A stretch of DNA of 34,535 bases from Deltaproteobacteria bacterium (GTDB lineage: Bacteria; Desulfobacterota; DSM-4660; Desulfatiglandales; HGW-15), in the NCBI GenBank assembly GCA_019307745.1, contig JAFDJA010000007.1, positions 1 through 34,535 on the forward strand. Direction: 5' to 3'. Below, piece after piece: positions 1-8,195 of the stretch. Numbering within the stretch: position 1 is the stretch's first letter; the number at the start of each line of letters is the position of its first letter. The translations under genes and the position numbers were made by a program. The notes under the pieces are model-generated. The model saw only the letters and a list, made by a program, of their open reading frames with translations, did not search any database and was not told where the DNA came from.

Positions 1-720
1 GCGTTTAAAAAAACCAGGATCACGAGGTTGTTCTGCCTGCTTTTCAGGTGAAACGAATACAATCAGTTTCTGGGCAATACTCCTGCCGATCGCCATACGA
101 GTACTGCCATGCCCGACTATCAACCTGCCATGACCCTCATTATTGATAACCTCCAGGAGGTCCCCCTGTCGTAATCCCATTGCGGCCATCCTTCCAATAA
201 CTCCCCTCCCCCCTATTATATCTCTGATAACCACCTCTTCCCCGGCCTTTGCCATTGACAGAGGCAGCAGAGGGCTCCTCTCTGCTATACATTCAGAGCA
301 AAGGCCGTAAATCTCCATCTTATGCTGAAGCACATGAAATCCATGATCAACAGCAATTTTTCCCTGAAGCAGCTCCATCTCTTCATTGCTGAACTCGATG
401 ATCCTAGCACACTTTGTACAGATAAAATGGTCATGATGTCTGCCTAAATGGCGATGTTCATAGCGGGGAGGCTGGCCTTCAAAGGTCTCCTTCTGTGCAA
501 AACCCTGTTCAACCCAGCGGTTCATGCATCTCCTCACAAAATCAGGATCATAATCATATCCCCTTTCCTTAAGGAGGATCATCAGGTCATCAAAAGTTAC
601 ATGCTCCTCAACATCTAAAAAGGCATCAATGATATTAAGTCTATCCTCAATCTTACCTATATCATCTCCCTTAATAAGAGCTCGAAAATTCTCTTTTTCA
701 TAATTCTTATTATTAATCAT
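1..720 (-). CDS. Fur-family repressor fused to a FeoA domain (3' end off window)
   Basis: The reading frame is open for 240 codons from ATG 720 to the left edge, so the stop codon lies outside the window. Residues about 25-150 are a Fur domain: a degenerate winged helix, then RHHDHFICTKC (Cys101, Cys104) and CSEC (Cys141, Cys144), the structural zinc ligands, with the canonical HHDH sensory motif (95-98). Residues about 155-225 are a FeoA/SH3-like domain (GGRGVIGRMAAMGLRQGD, then ...GSTRMAIGRSIAQKLIV). FeoA domains occur in FeoB-associated proteins and at the C-terminus of DtxR/IdeR repressors, so Fur plus FeoA is a comparable architecture on a different scaffold. It lies 30 bases downstream of another Fur gene, probably in one transcript. 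The likely role is metal-dependent regulation, perhaps of iron uptake; an feo gene just beyond the edge is possible but unseen. Confidence 0.85.
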   Translation of the reverse strand, partial: MINNKNYEKENFRALIKGDDIGKIEDRLNIIDAFLDVEEHVTFDDLMILLKERGYDYDPDFVRRCMNRWVEQGFAQKETFEGQPPRYEHRHLGRHHDHFICTKCARIIEFSNEEMELLQGKIAVDHGFHVLQHKMEIYGLCSECIAERSPLLPLSMAKAGEEVVIRDIIGGRGVIGRMAAMGLRQGDLLEVINNEGHGRLIVGHGSTRMAIGRSIAQKLIVFVSPEKQAEQPRDPGFFKR

Positions 721-750
721 TGGACGATTCCACCCAAAGTAATGATAAAT

Positions 751-1197
751 CTACTGTCCCTTCTCTTTTTCATTTCTGCATTCAGAGCAATAACCGGTTA
801 TATCCAAGCGGTGATTAATTATCTCAAAATCATTGGTACTGCCCAAGCGTTCGCTGATCCGCCCCAGGTCCCTTTCAACAAATTCAACTACCTTACCGCA
901 TGTAATACATCTAAGGTGACAATGATGCCTATGCCCATAGGTATGCTCATAATGCATATGACCGTCTTCGTGCCAGACCTCTTTAATAAGACCGCACTCC
1001 ATGATAAGAGGGATATTCCGGTAAATTGAAGCCTTTGAGACCTTACTATTTTTATGCCTTAACCGCAGATAAAGATCATCCACGTCAAAATGGTTATGAT
1101 CTCCGAATATTACTTTTATAATATCTTCTCTCTCAGGAGTATTTCTGAGCCCTTTTTGAGATATAAAAGACCTGAACAAACCTATCACATCATCCAT
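751..1197 (-). CDS. Fur-family metal-dependent transcriptional regulator
   Basis: The 148-residue length is typical of Fur. An N-terminal winged helix (about 10-80, with ASIYRNIPLIMECGLI as recognition helix region) is followed by the dimerisation/metal domain. Structural zinc cysteines are Cys97/Cys100 (CITC) and Cys137/Cys140 (CSEC). The sensory histidine cluster reads HHCH (91-94) where most Fur proteins have HHDH, so a Cys replaces the usual metal-binding Asp. The ATG at 1197 follows AGAGGAGAG. It is the first gene of a pair with the Fur-FeoA fusion. A promoter and a perfect palindrome lie just upstream, consistent with autoregulation. Whether it senses iron, zinc, manganese or peroxide cannot be decided from the sequence. 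Confidence 0.9.
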   Translation of the reverse strand: MDDVIGLFRSFISQKGLRNTPEREDIIKVIFGDHNHFDVDDLYLRLRHKNSKVSKASIYRNIPLIMECGLIKEVWHEDGHMHYEHTYGHRHHCHLRCITCGKVVEFVERDLGRISERLGSTNDFEIINHRLDITGYCSECRNEKEKGQ

Positions 1198-1207
1198 GGC
1201 TCTCCTC

Positions 1208-1256
1208 TAATTGCAATTAATTATCAATAATAACAATATACTGCTAGAGATGTCAA
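1208..1256 (-). promoter_or_regulatory. Promoter and palindromic operator candidate of the fur pair
   Basis: Read on the minus strand, TTGACA (1251-1256) is followed after 18 bases by TATTAT (1227-1232), a good sigma-70-type promoter. Just after it lies TAATTGCAATTA (1208-1219), a perfect 12-base palindrome that would sit at or next to the transcription start. It overlaps a Fur-box-like half site TGATAAT. The position suits autorepression by the Fur protein; the regulator assignment is inference. Confidence 0.55.
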
Positions 1257-1459
1257 CTTAAGCTTTTCAGGTATGATCACAACATTTCCTTTTGGCAGAG
1301 TAAGATTTAACCAAAAAAAATTTCACTCCTCATTGTACTGAATGAATCACGACACCTTTTACCAAGGTTTCTCAGTTAGAAGAATTCTTTTCCACTGAAC
1401 ATTCCTTGCCTTATTCCAAACTGAAAAACAAACAAGACAACACTGATATTGGGTTTCAA

Positions 1460-2349
1460 CTATGACGGATTACCCCCTATCTCATGAAAAAAATCAAGAT
1501 ACCCCCTTACCGAGTTCCCAATAAACATCCTCTCCCTTACCTGGGTATCAGGCTGCATTGCCACAAACCCTCCTAGTTCCGGATCTCTTTCAAGGATTTC
1601 CTCCACACACCTGGCTTCCAGATTATCGGAACCTTTAATTATTTCCTTTTCAATAATTTCTCTCCAACAGAAAAGCTGATTGTAAAACCGTTTCAACATT
1701 ATGCTGGAATCGGGGGCCTCTTCAACATGGGCATAGCATATCCTCTGATTTCCCAGGTCCAATAGTCGTTTGATACTGGTTAAAAATTCTTCCAGAAAAA
1801 ACCTTGGAGGGGTGGCTGGCCGCAGATATTCCAATTCTCCAACCTTGAAATAGTTTCCGCCTGCCTCTCCGGCAAAAAGTGTTCCTTCATAGATATAACT
1901 TAAATGATGGGCTGCATGTCCTGGAGTCTCTATGATCCGCAGTCCAGTGATATCAGCATCAACATGAGAAATAAGCCGCTCCTCCTTTACAGGTTTTACC
2001 TCACCATAGTCCTCGGCAAGCCTGCCAAGGGTCTGTGAAGGCTCCCCTGCCAAAGACGCGACGGATCAACAAGATGCCTGATCCCTTTTTCATGGCAAAT
2101 TGCCTTTACCATGGGGAACTGTTCAAGAATATCAAAGAGCCCTCCTGCATGATCAATATGGATATGCGTAAGCAGTACATAATCCAGTCTCTCAATGCTC
2201 ATGGATTGAAGGGATTGTATCAGTCTGTGAACAGATCTTTTAGGACCCAGATCAACGACCATGTTAATATTGCCTAACAAAACACGGGAGCTGAAAAAAT
2301 CCTCAAATCCTGGCATATCCTGTTTGATCTTTATCTGTATTGGGTTCAT
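1460..2349 (-). pseudogene. MBL-fold metallo-hydrolase, frameshifted
   Basis: Two overlapping frames together encode one metallo-beta-lactamase-fold protein of about 300 residues. The 5' part (ATG 2349, stop near 1996) has the zinc motif HIHIDHAGG and ends the homologous region at ...DPSRLWQGS. The 3' part (continuing to 1460) resumes with QTLGRLAEDYG and carries the later motifs ETPGHAAHH and YAHVEEAP. Near 2040-2050 one base seems to be missing: restoring a C after the AGC codon gives the continuous ...LWQGSPSQTLGRLAEDYG. No classic X-XXY-YYZ slippery heptamer is present, so this is more likely a true mutation or a sequencing error than programmed frameshifting. The 3' half also has a possible TTG start at 2053. 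The substrate is unknown. Confidence 0.75.
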
Positions 2350-2904
2350 AACACTGTATCCTCTATTTCAACTCCTCCGCTGTCATGAATAGAAAAAACA
2401 TACCCTGCACACTCCAATTTTGTGTATCCTTGACCCTGGCCTGCAAAAAAAAATTGGAGTAATCTTTACAGATATTTCTGATCTACAAGCAATACCAAGG
2501 TATAATAGACAGAATTCTGCAATGAAAAGACATGCACCATAACACAAAGATTAGATGAAGTATTTTAAAAAATGGATGCCCATATAAAGGTGTCCAGACA
2601 ATAAAGGGAGTGGTTGAAATAGAAAATTATGACCAAATTATTAGCTCTTTTTTTTATACATCCAGTCCTTTAAAGGGATAGAGACAAACTCACCAAGGCG
2701 TGATATGGGGCTGCTGTACAGAGGGAAAAGAGCTCAAATCCTACAGAAGATAAGATCGTCTTATATTAAAGTTGCCTCTGTATTCTCTGTACCTCTAGCA
2801 AAACGGTTGTGAATCAACACAGAGTTGAAATGGACATGTGAGAACCATAGATATTTTCGCGCCAAATTTGCACAGGAGACGAATCACTTTCTTAGAGATG
2901 AACC
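2350..2904. other. Intergenic region with an inverted repeat and one coding-like scrap
   Basis: No complete gene is visible in this 555-base stretch. It holds the 11-base inverted repeat at 2411-2460 (listed separately). On the plus strand, 2559-2681 is an open stretch of 40 codons without a start codon whose translation includes GVVEIENYDQIISSFFY; it reads like protein but is short enough to be chance. No terminator is obvious after the U32 gene. Confidence 0.4.
2411..2460. repeat. Perfect 11-base inverted repeat upstream of the MBL gene
   Basis: ACTCCAATTTT (2411-2421) and AAAATTGGAGT (2450-2460) are exact reverse complements separated by 28 bases. They lie 62-111 bases upstream of the ATG of the frameshifted MBL hydrolase. 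They could be paired half-sites for a regulator or the stem of a leader hairpin. Confidence 0.5.
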
Positions 2905-4107
2905 TCATTTTCCACCTTGAATTTCAACCCTCCTCAATATACTGAAAGGCCTCAACTCCTCATCCATAAGAATAAACTGGCTGTTATTGGCAAAATCGAC
3001 CTGATGGCCGTCTGTGGTCACGAGCGGGGCAGGAAGGACAGTTGTGGAGAGTGAACCATCAGTGCTTAAAACCTCAAGTGTCTCTCCTGCCAGTATCTTG
3101 TTCCTTACACGCAGGACACTTTTACCCTCTATTTTCTCTTCTATGATATTCCCTGTAAAAAGTGCTCCTGATATTGATTCCGCATGCTCAGGTCGATAGT
3201 CACCCGGACCTATATCACCTTTCATGAATCCTTCTGAATAACCTCTGTTGGGAACCCTATTCAACTCGGTCATCCCTTGTTGATGGGTAAGGCTCTTCCC
3301 GTCAAGTATCTGCCGGTAAAGAGAAACTGTTGTGGCGATGTAGTGGATCGATTTCATCCTGCCCTCGATCTTGATAGAATCAATACCTGCCTCTTTTAAG
3401 GCTGGAACATATTCAAACAGGGCAAGCTCCCTGCAATTAAAGAGATACAGTCCTCTTTTATCCTCAAAGACCGGAAGGTATATTCCCGGTCGAGTCTCCT
3501 CCATAAGGGAATATTTCCACCTGCATGGGTGTTTGCATTCTCCCCGGTTGGCGCGGAAACCTGTGAGATAATCACTGATCGCACACCTTCCGGAATATGA
3601 AAAACAAACTGCGCCGTGGATGAACACCTCTGTGCAGATCTCTCCCCTGATCTCTTTCTGGATCTCTTTTATCCTCTCAAGAGAAAGCTCCCTTGCGAGG
3701 TTAACCCTTTTTGCGCCAAGCCTTTTATACGCAAGCACTGCCTGGGCACTTATCGTATTTGCCTGTGTGCTGATATGGATGGCAGCCTTAAGGCCCATCT
3801 TTTTCAGCTCCATGAGCACACCAAGGTCCGCCACAATAAACGCATCAGCACCCATCCCATCAAGTTTCCTGGCCGTTTCTCTGATCTTTTCATATTCATG
3901 AGTAAAAGGGTAGATATTAAGTGTTACATATCCTTTTTTCCCTCTTTCATGTAGATAATTCAGCCCAATTTCAGCGTCATCCAGGCTGAAATTTCCAGCA
4001 AAGCTCCTTAGAGAACCGAATTCCGTACCGAAATATACAGCATCTGCCCCGAATGCTGCGGCATATTTGAGTTTTTCAAGGTTCCCTGCGGGTGCAAGCA
4101 GTTCCAT
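2905..4107 (-). CDS. U32-family protein (peptidase U32 / RNA hydroxylation type)
   Basis: The 400-residue protein starts MELLAPAGNLEKLK and contains the U32 signature EVFIHGAVCFSYSGRCAIS (160-178), followed by Cys191 and Cys195; these cysteines match the conserved iron-sulfur-type set in the family. U32 proteins were first called collagenases, but characterised members TrhP and RlhA are prephenate-dependent hydroxylases acting on tRNA uridine-34 or 23S rRNA C2501. Length and the C-terminal domain resemble TrhP more than the longer RlhA, so a tRNA-modification role is likely but not proven. The start at 4107 has AGGAAA upstream. It appears to be a stand-alone gene or preceded by the small Cys-rich gene at 4315-4617. 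Confidence 0.85.
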   Translation of the reverse strand: MELLAPAGNLEKLKYAAAFGADAVYFGTEFGSLRSFAGNFSLDDAEIGLNYLHERGKKGYVTLNIYPFTHEYEKIRETARKLDGMGADAFIVADLGVLMELKKMGLKAAIHISTQANTISAQAVLAYKRLGAKRVNLARELSLERIKEIQKEIRGEICTEVFIHGAVCFSYSGRCAISDYLTGFRANRGECKHPCRWKYSLMEETRPGIYLPVFEDKRGLYLFNCRELALFEYVPALKEAGIDSIKIEGRMKSIHYIATTVSLYRQILDGKSLTHQQGMTELNRVPNRGYSEGFMKGDIGPGDYRPEHAESISGALFTGNIIEEKIEGKSVLRVRNKILAGETLEVLSTDGSLSTTVLPAPLVTTDGHQVDFANNSQFILMDEELRPFSILRRVEIQGGK

Positions 4108-4314
4108 GTTATCTATTTCCTGAGATAGATTGCCCCTGTAAGATGGACTTTCATTGAGTAATCCGATATATACTTTTCAGGGTTAAAATTCTCTCACCTT
4201 TTTATGAAGATAATTACTGGCTTAGGGCCCACTCAATAAAAAATTCATACCTTCACATCTGACCAGCAAACCATTTTTTTTACTGATTTTCATTCATAAA
4301 ACCTCAAAATAATC

Positions 4315-4617
4315 CTAAGGCTCCTTAAAGCCCAGGTACATCTGTTCAGGTTTGACACTGACCTTCTCTTTTTGAGTAGACGATTCCTTGATCTTATGTC
4401 TCTTTATGGATGCCTGCAGCCTTTTTGTCAGTCTGGGGAATAGGGAAGGTTCAATACAATTTTTATAGTCAGGGCACCTCCTCTTCCTGCTACATTTCTC
4501 GCATATAATAAGGCTAACCTTAGGTCTTGATTTTTTCCGGCTGCATGTAATGTAGCACTTCTGTTTCAGCATAAATTCCGTGTGTTTCCTTTCTGTTTTC
4601 TCCCAAGAATGTGACAT
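4315..4617 (-). CDS. Small Cys-rich protein of unknown function
   Basis: A 100-residue, strongly basic protein with three Cys pairs: CYITC, CEKC and CPDYKNC. The block ICEKCSRKRRCPDYKNCI looks like a compact zinc- or iron-sulfur-binding knuckle. No signal peptide or membrane segment is visible. The ATG at 4617 has AAGG about 9 bases upstream. It precedes the U32 gene on the same strand by about 200 bases. I do not recognise a named family; the ordered Cys spacing and lack of alternative frames argue that it is real. Confidence 0.55.
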   Translation of the reverse strand: MSHSWEKTERKHTEFMLKQKCYITCSRKKSRPKVSLIICEKCSRKRRCPDYKNCIEPSLFPRLTKRLQASIKRHKIKESSTQKEKVSVKPEQMYLGFKEP

Positions 4618-4734
4618 ATGAACATACCTTGCACTTATATACGGGTCAATATAAAAGTCCAGGATTGAAGCTAAACCTACAAAATATCAGGAAAAAATCC
4701 TGAAAAATATAAAATTATTTGCAGATATAAATTG

Positions 4735-4781
4735 TATAATAGATAATACATGTATATTGTCCAAGAACTGGACAATATACA
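4735..4781 (+). promoter_or_regulatory. -10 element and inverted-repeat operator of the OYE gene
   Basis: TATAAT at 4735-4740 is a consensus -10 box (the -35 is weak). It is followed by a perfect 12-base inverted repeat, TGTATATTGTCC (4751-4762) and GGACAATATACA (4770-4781), with a 7-base spacer. The repeat covers the start of the predicted transcript and ends 16 bases before the ATG, the classic place for a TetR- or MarR-type operator. It could also fold as a leader hairpin. Confidence 0.65.
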
Positions 4782-4797
4782 ATATCACGAGGTAAAA

Positions 4798-5910
4798 ATG
4801 TCTGTAATGTTTGATACCACAGAGATCAACGGCATGAAACTGGCCAACAGATTTATTCGTTCTGCAACATGGGAGGGTATGGCTGCAGAAGATGGCAGTT
4901 GCACACCAAAACTTGTTAAGCTGATTGCAGAGCTTGCCAAAGGCGGTGTAGGGCTAATTATAAGCGGCCACACCTATGTTCAAAAGCGTGGGCAGGCACT
5001 GAAGTGGCAGTTGGGAGTATCGAGGGATGAACACATTAAAGGTCTTTGTACAATGTCCCGGGCAGTACATGACAACGGGGGAAAAATCTTCCTTCAGATT
5101 GCCCATGCTGGATTATACGCCCATACAGAACTCATTAATAGAAACCCATTGGCTCCTTCAATGATAGAAGGGCTCTCTAAATACCCATATGACGAAGTCA
5201 CAACGAAAGATATCCATGAAATCATTGAGTCGTTTGTAGAGGCTGCCCAAAGGGCAAAGAAGGCAGGTTTTGATGGTATCCAGATCCACTCGGCCCACGG
5301 ATACCTCCTAAGTCAATTTCTTTCCCCCTTTTACAACCGTCGTAATGACGAATATGGAAGTTCAGTGAAAGGACGTGCCAGGATATTGCTTGACATAATT
5401 AAAAAAGTAAAATCTGCGGTTGGTAAAAGATTTCCAGTCCTTATCAAAATGAACTGCAATGATTTCCTGGAAGGAGGTCTTACGCAAAAAGATTCCCTGA
5501 AGACTGCCATGCTGCTGCAAGATGCAGGGATCGACGGAATTGAACTGAGTGGTGGCACCCAGGTATCAGGGAGGCTTGGCCCTGTGAGAATGGGAATTGT
5601 CTCAGAAAAAAAGGAGGCATATTTTCTTGAAGACATTGTATCATTCAAAAAGACACTTAGTGTGCCTGTAATTCTTGTTGGCGGGATACGCTCTTTTCAA
5701 CTGGCGGAAAAAATAGTTCATAATGGACGTGCAGACTATATCTCTATGAGCAGGCCGTTTATCCGCGAACCTGATCTGATAAATCGCTGGGCATCAGGGG
5801 ACCTCGAAAAGGCAGCATGTATTTCTGACTGCAGGTGTTTTCCCATAGCCATGGCAGGAAAGGGGCTGGTTTGTGATATAAAGAAAAGGAAAGATAAAAC
5901 AAAAAGATAA
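4798..5910 (+). CDS. Old Yellow Enzyme-family NADH:flavin oxidoreductase
   Basis: A 370-residue FMN-dependent TIM-barrel protein. Family hallmarks are KLANRFIRSATWEG near the N-terminus, QIAHAG, and IHSAHGYLLSQFLSPFYNRR with the substrate-binding pair His164/His167. The C-terminal end keeps a Cys cluster (CISDCRCFPIAMAGKGLVC), reminiscent of the 4Fe-4S ligand region of longer 2,4-dienoyl-CoA reductase-type members, but the extra FAD/NADPH domains are absent. The substrate is probably an electrophilic alpha,beta-unsaturated compound or an enoyl-CoA; this is inference. ATG 4798 was chosen because GAGG lies 6 bases upstream; an in-frame ATG at 4750 would force translation through the inverted repeat and adds residues that are not family-like. 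An inducible, repressor-controlled gene is suggested by the operator candidate. Confidence 0.9.
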   Translation: MSVMFDTTEINGMKLANRFIRSATWEGMAAEDGSCTPKLVKLIAELAKGGVGLIISGHTYVQKRGQALKWQLGVSRDEHIKGLCTMSRAVHDNGGKIFLQIAHAGLYAHTELINRNPLAPSMIEGLSKYPYDEVTTKDIHEIIESFVEAAQRAKKAGFDGIQIHSAHGYLLSQFLSPFYNRRNDEYGSSVKGRARILLDIIKKVKSAVGKRFPVLIKMNCNDFLEGGLTQKDSLKTAMLLQDAGIDGIELSGGTQVSGRLGPVRMGIVSEKKEAYFLEDIVSFKKTLSVPVILVGGIRSFQLAEKIVHNGRADYISMSRPFIREPDLINRWASGDLEKAACISDCRCFPIAMAGKGLVCDIKKRKDKTKR

Positions 5911-5939
5911 AGAGCACAGGTTGGAGCATAGAAGACATA

Positions 5940-6710
5940 TTATTTCACAGACGCTTCTTCTGTACTAATAAATTTACCATATTTCAAGAAATAGGTGACC
6001 TGTTTACCCACGCTGGTACTATTCACAATAAAGGTATGTCCCGTATGTACAATCAGAAAATCGCTCATACCTTCTATTTTGGCGCTTTCGATTGACACCT
6101 TTCCATCATGCTCCCCGGCAATAAACAAAGAGCTGATTGGACTATATGAGACATCCCCTGTGATAATGCCAAGTTCAAAGTCTACAGGCCCAAGGATTTG
6201 AGGAATACTTTTTGCGTCTGTACCTAATTGCTGTCCGCTTGGTCCCAGTAGGTTCCGAAATAATTTGTGTTCTTTTAAAAAATCAACTATTTCAGACCCG
6301 GCATTAGGTGGAGAGAGCATGACAACACGGCCAAGATTATCCGGTTTTCGAACAGCAAAGAGACAACGGATTATGATTACACCCATGGAGTGGGTAACAA
6401 AATGGACCTTGCCTGTTCCAGGTCGATCTTTAATAGACTGATCAATGATATCCTGGAGCCATTCGGAATGTTCTTGTATCTTTTTTTTAGTTGAAGGGTA
6501 AGATTCTGATACGACATGGTAACCAGCCTTTTCAAGCCTGTATTTGAGAACGAGCATAGAATTTGCCGTGCGTCCAAGTCCATGTACAAGTATGACAGTG
6601 TCCTGTGCCTCTCCTGCTGAACTATCTGCGAAAAGAGTTACAGGGATAAAAAAAAATTTAAGTATAATTACACATGTCAAATCTGTTCGCCAATGTTTAC
6701 TAAAAAACAT
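5940..6710 (-). CDS. Secreted alpha/beta hydrolase (lipase/esterase-like)
   Basis: A 256-residue protein with an N-terminal hydrophobic signal (about residues 11-28, likely cleavage after LFA). The fold motifs are HGLGR (43-47, oxyanion hole), the nucleophile elbow THSMG with Ser108, a probable acid Asp202 in GEHDGKV, and His225 in HTGHTF. This matches lipase class 2/PGAP1-like alpha/beta hydrolases, probably acting on lipids or esters in the periplasm. The start at 6710 is preferred over 6731 because GAGG precedes it at good spacing. It converges on the OYE gene with only 29 bases between stops and no clear terminator there. Divergent from the nucleotidyltransferase gene. Confidence 0.8.
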   Translation of the reverse strand: MFFSKHWRTDLTCVIILKFFFIPVTLFADSSAGEAQDTVILVHGLGRTANSMLVLKYRLEKAGYHVVSESYPSTKKKIQEHSEWLQDIIDQSIKDRPGTGKVHFVTHSMGVIIIRCLFAVRKPDNLGRVVMLSPPNAGSEIVDFLKEHKLFRNLLGPSGQQLGTDAKSIPQILGPVDFELGIITGDVSYSPISSLFIAGEHDGKVSIESAKIEGMSDFLIVHTGHTFIVNSTSVGKQVTYFLKYGKFISTEEASVK

Positions 6711-6806
6711 TTCAGCCTCTAGCGTATCCATAAATATATAAAGACATCTGTTAGGTTTATTTCGTAAATTTTTACTTTTTTATATTAATATAAGACAAAA
6801 AAATCA

Positions 6807-8195
6807 ATGAGTTTAACAATACTGACATCAGAGAACATAAAACTTCTCCCGGAACAGCTGGCTCGGATAAATATCCCCAAATTTGTGCGGTCCACACTAA
6901 GGTGTTTGAACGATTCAGGTTTTCAGGCATATATAGTGGGCGGTGTTATCAGGGATATATGTCTTGACCGCCCGGTTACTGACTGGGACATAACCACATC
7001 AGCCTCCAATGACGAAATCAGGTCAACGTTTCGGAGCATAAAAAATTTTACTCTGAAACATGATACTGTGACACTTGTAAATAATGGAGTGCATTATGAG
7101 ATTACAAGCTTCAGAGGAAGAGACAACCAGGTCGCCACATTAAAGGAGGACCTGGGACATCGAGATTTCACGCTGAACGCAATGGCCCTTGATATAAATA
7201 CGGGAGAAATACTGGATCTTTTTGGAGGTCTGAGTGATATCTCAAAAAAGGTGGTCAGATGTGTAGGCAATCCAAAGGATCGTTTCAGGGAGGATCCTCT
7301 ACGGCTATTAAGGGGAGTCAGAATCTCTGGAGAACTAGGATTCAGGATTGGGGAAAAGACCTTAAAGGCCATACCAAGTTTGGCAGAACTGCTTTCATCT
7401 GTGGCAGAAGAAAGGATAAGAGACGAACTGATTAGTATCCTGATGACTGATAGACCATCCAAATCCTTCAGCATTCTTAGACGGACAGGGCTTCTAGGGC
7501 AGTTTTTAGGGGAGTTGCTTGAAGGATATCTTATGCGGCAGAACGCATTTCACGGCTATACAGTTTACCGTCATATCATGGAAACTGTGGACCGTACCAA
7601 TCCTGATCCCATTCTCAGACTCACGGCGTTGCTGCATGATATCGCAAAACCCCGTGTCCGTAAAAAAGAGAATGGGGTATTCAAGTTTTTGGGACATGAG
7701 GAGGCAAGTGCTGTTCTAACAAAAGAGATCATGAAACGTCTCCGGTTCAGCAAAGAGATGATAGAAGAGGTTTCAGAGCTTATAGCGCATCACATGATCA
7801 AATATGAACCGAATTGGAGTGATGGCGCAGTCAGGCGTCTTATACGTCGTGTGGGGCCTGAAAAAATTAACAGAATGCTCTCTTTTCGTAAGGTTGATCT
7901 TCTGGCACATGAAATAATCGATCACAAGATGGACTACCTTGAGGACCTTAAAAAAAGGGTAGCCATACTCCAGGACCGGCCATTGCCCAATACAAGAAAT
8001 GATCTTGCTGTGGATGGAGATATGGTCATGGACATCCTGGGAGTTGGTCCGGGCAAAGATGTGGGTAAAGCACTTTCCGTACTCATGGAACAGGTAACTG
8101 ATAATCCTGAACTCAACACTGAAAAAAAGCTCATTTCCTTATTAAAACAAATGAGAAAAAAAAGAGAAGTGTTCGGCCGGATCAAACAGTCTTGA
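6807..8195 (+). CDS. cca: CCA-adding enzyme / poly(A) polymerase-type tRNA nucleotidyltransferase with HD domain
   Basis: The 462-residue protein has the class II nucleotidyltransferase head: IVGGVIRD (43-50) and the metal-binding DWDI (59-62), then GHRDFTLNAMA and the nucleotide-recognition motif RFREDPLRLLRGVR. A C-terminal HD domain follows (ALLHDIAKP, His277/Asp278), as in bacterial CCA enzymes with phosphohydrolase activity. It most likely builds or repairs the tRNA 3' CCA end in the cytoplasm. In some bacteria related genes are split into A-adding and CC-adding enzymes, which sequence alone does not separate. The ATG at 6807 has no strong Shine-Dalgarno. It is divergent from the hydrolase gene with an AT-rich spacer of about 95 bases. 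Confidence 0.88.
   Translation: MSLTILTSENIKLLPEQLARINIPKFVRSTLRCLNDSGFQAYIVGGVIRDICLDRPVTDWDITTSASNDEIRSTFRSIKNFTLKHDTVTLVNNGVHYEITSFRGRDNQVATLKEDLGHRDFTLNAMALDINTGEILDLFGGLSDISKKVVRCVGNPKDRFREDPLRLLRGVRISGELGFRIGEKTLKAIPSLAELLSSVAEERIRDELISILMTDRPSKSFSILRRTGLLGQFLGELLEGYLMRQNAFHGYTVYRHIMETVDRTNPDPILRLTALLHDIAKPRVRKKENGVFKFLGHEEASAVLTKEIMKRLRFSKEMIEEVSELIAHHMIKYEPNWSDGAVRRLIRRVGPEKINRMLSFRKVDLLAHEIIDHKMDYLEDLKKRVAILQDRPLPNTRNDLAVDGDMVMDILGVGPGKDVGKALSVLMEQVTDNPELNTEKKLISLLKQMRKKREVFGRIKQS

Noticed and set aside
2559-2681. A 40-codon plus-strand open stretch with a protein-like translation
   Set aside because: Too short and start-less; noted only as a possible relic in the intergenic entry.
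4750-4797. An upstream ATG that would lengthen the Old Yellow Enzyme by 16 residues
   Set aside because: The extra residues are encoded by the inverted repeat, are not family-like, and the ATG at 4798 has the better ribosome binding site.
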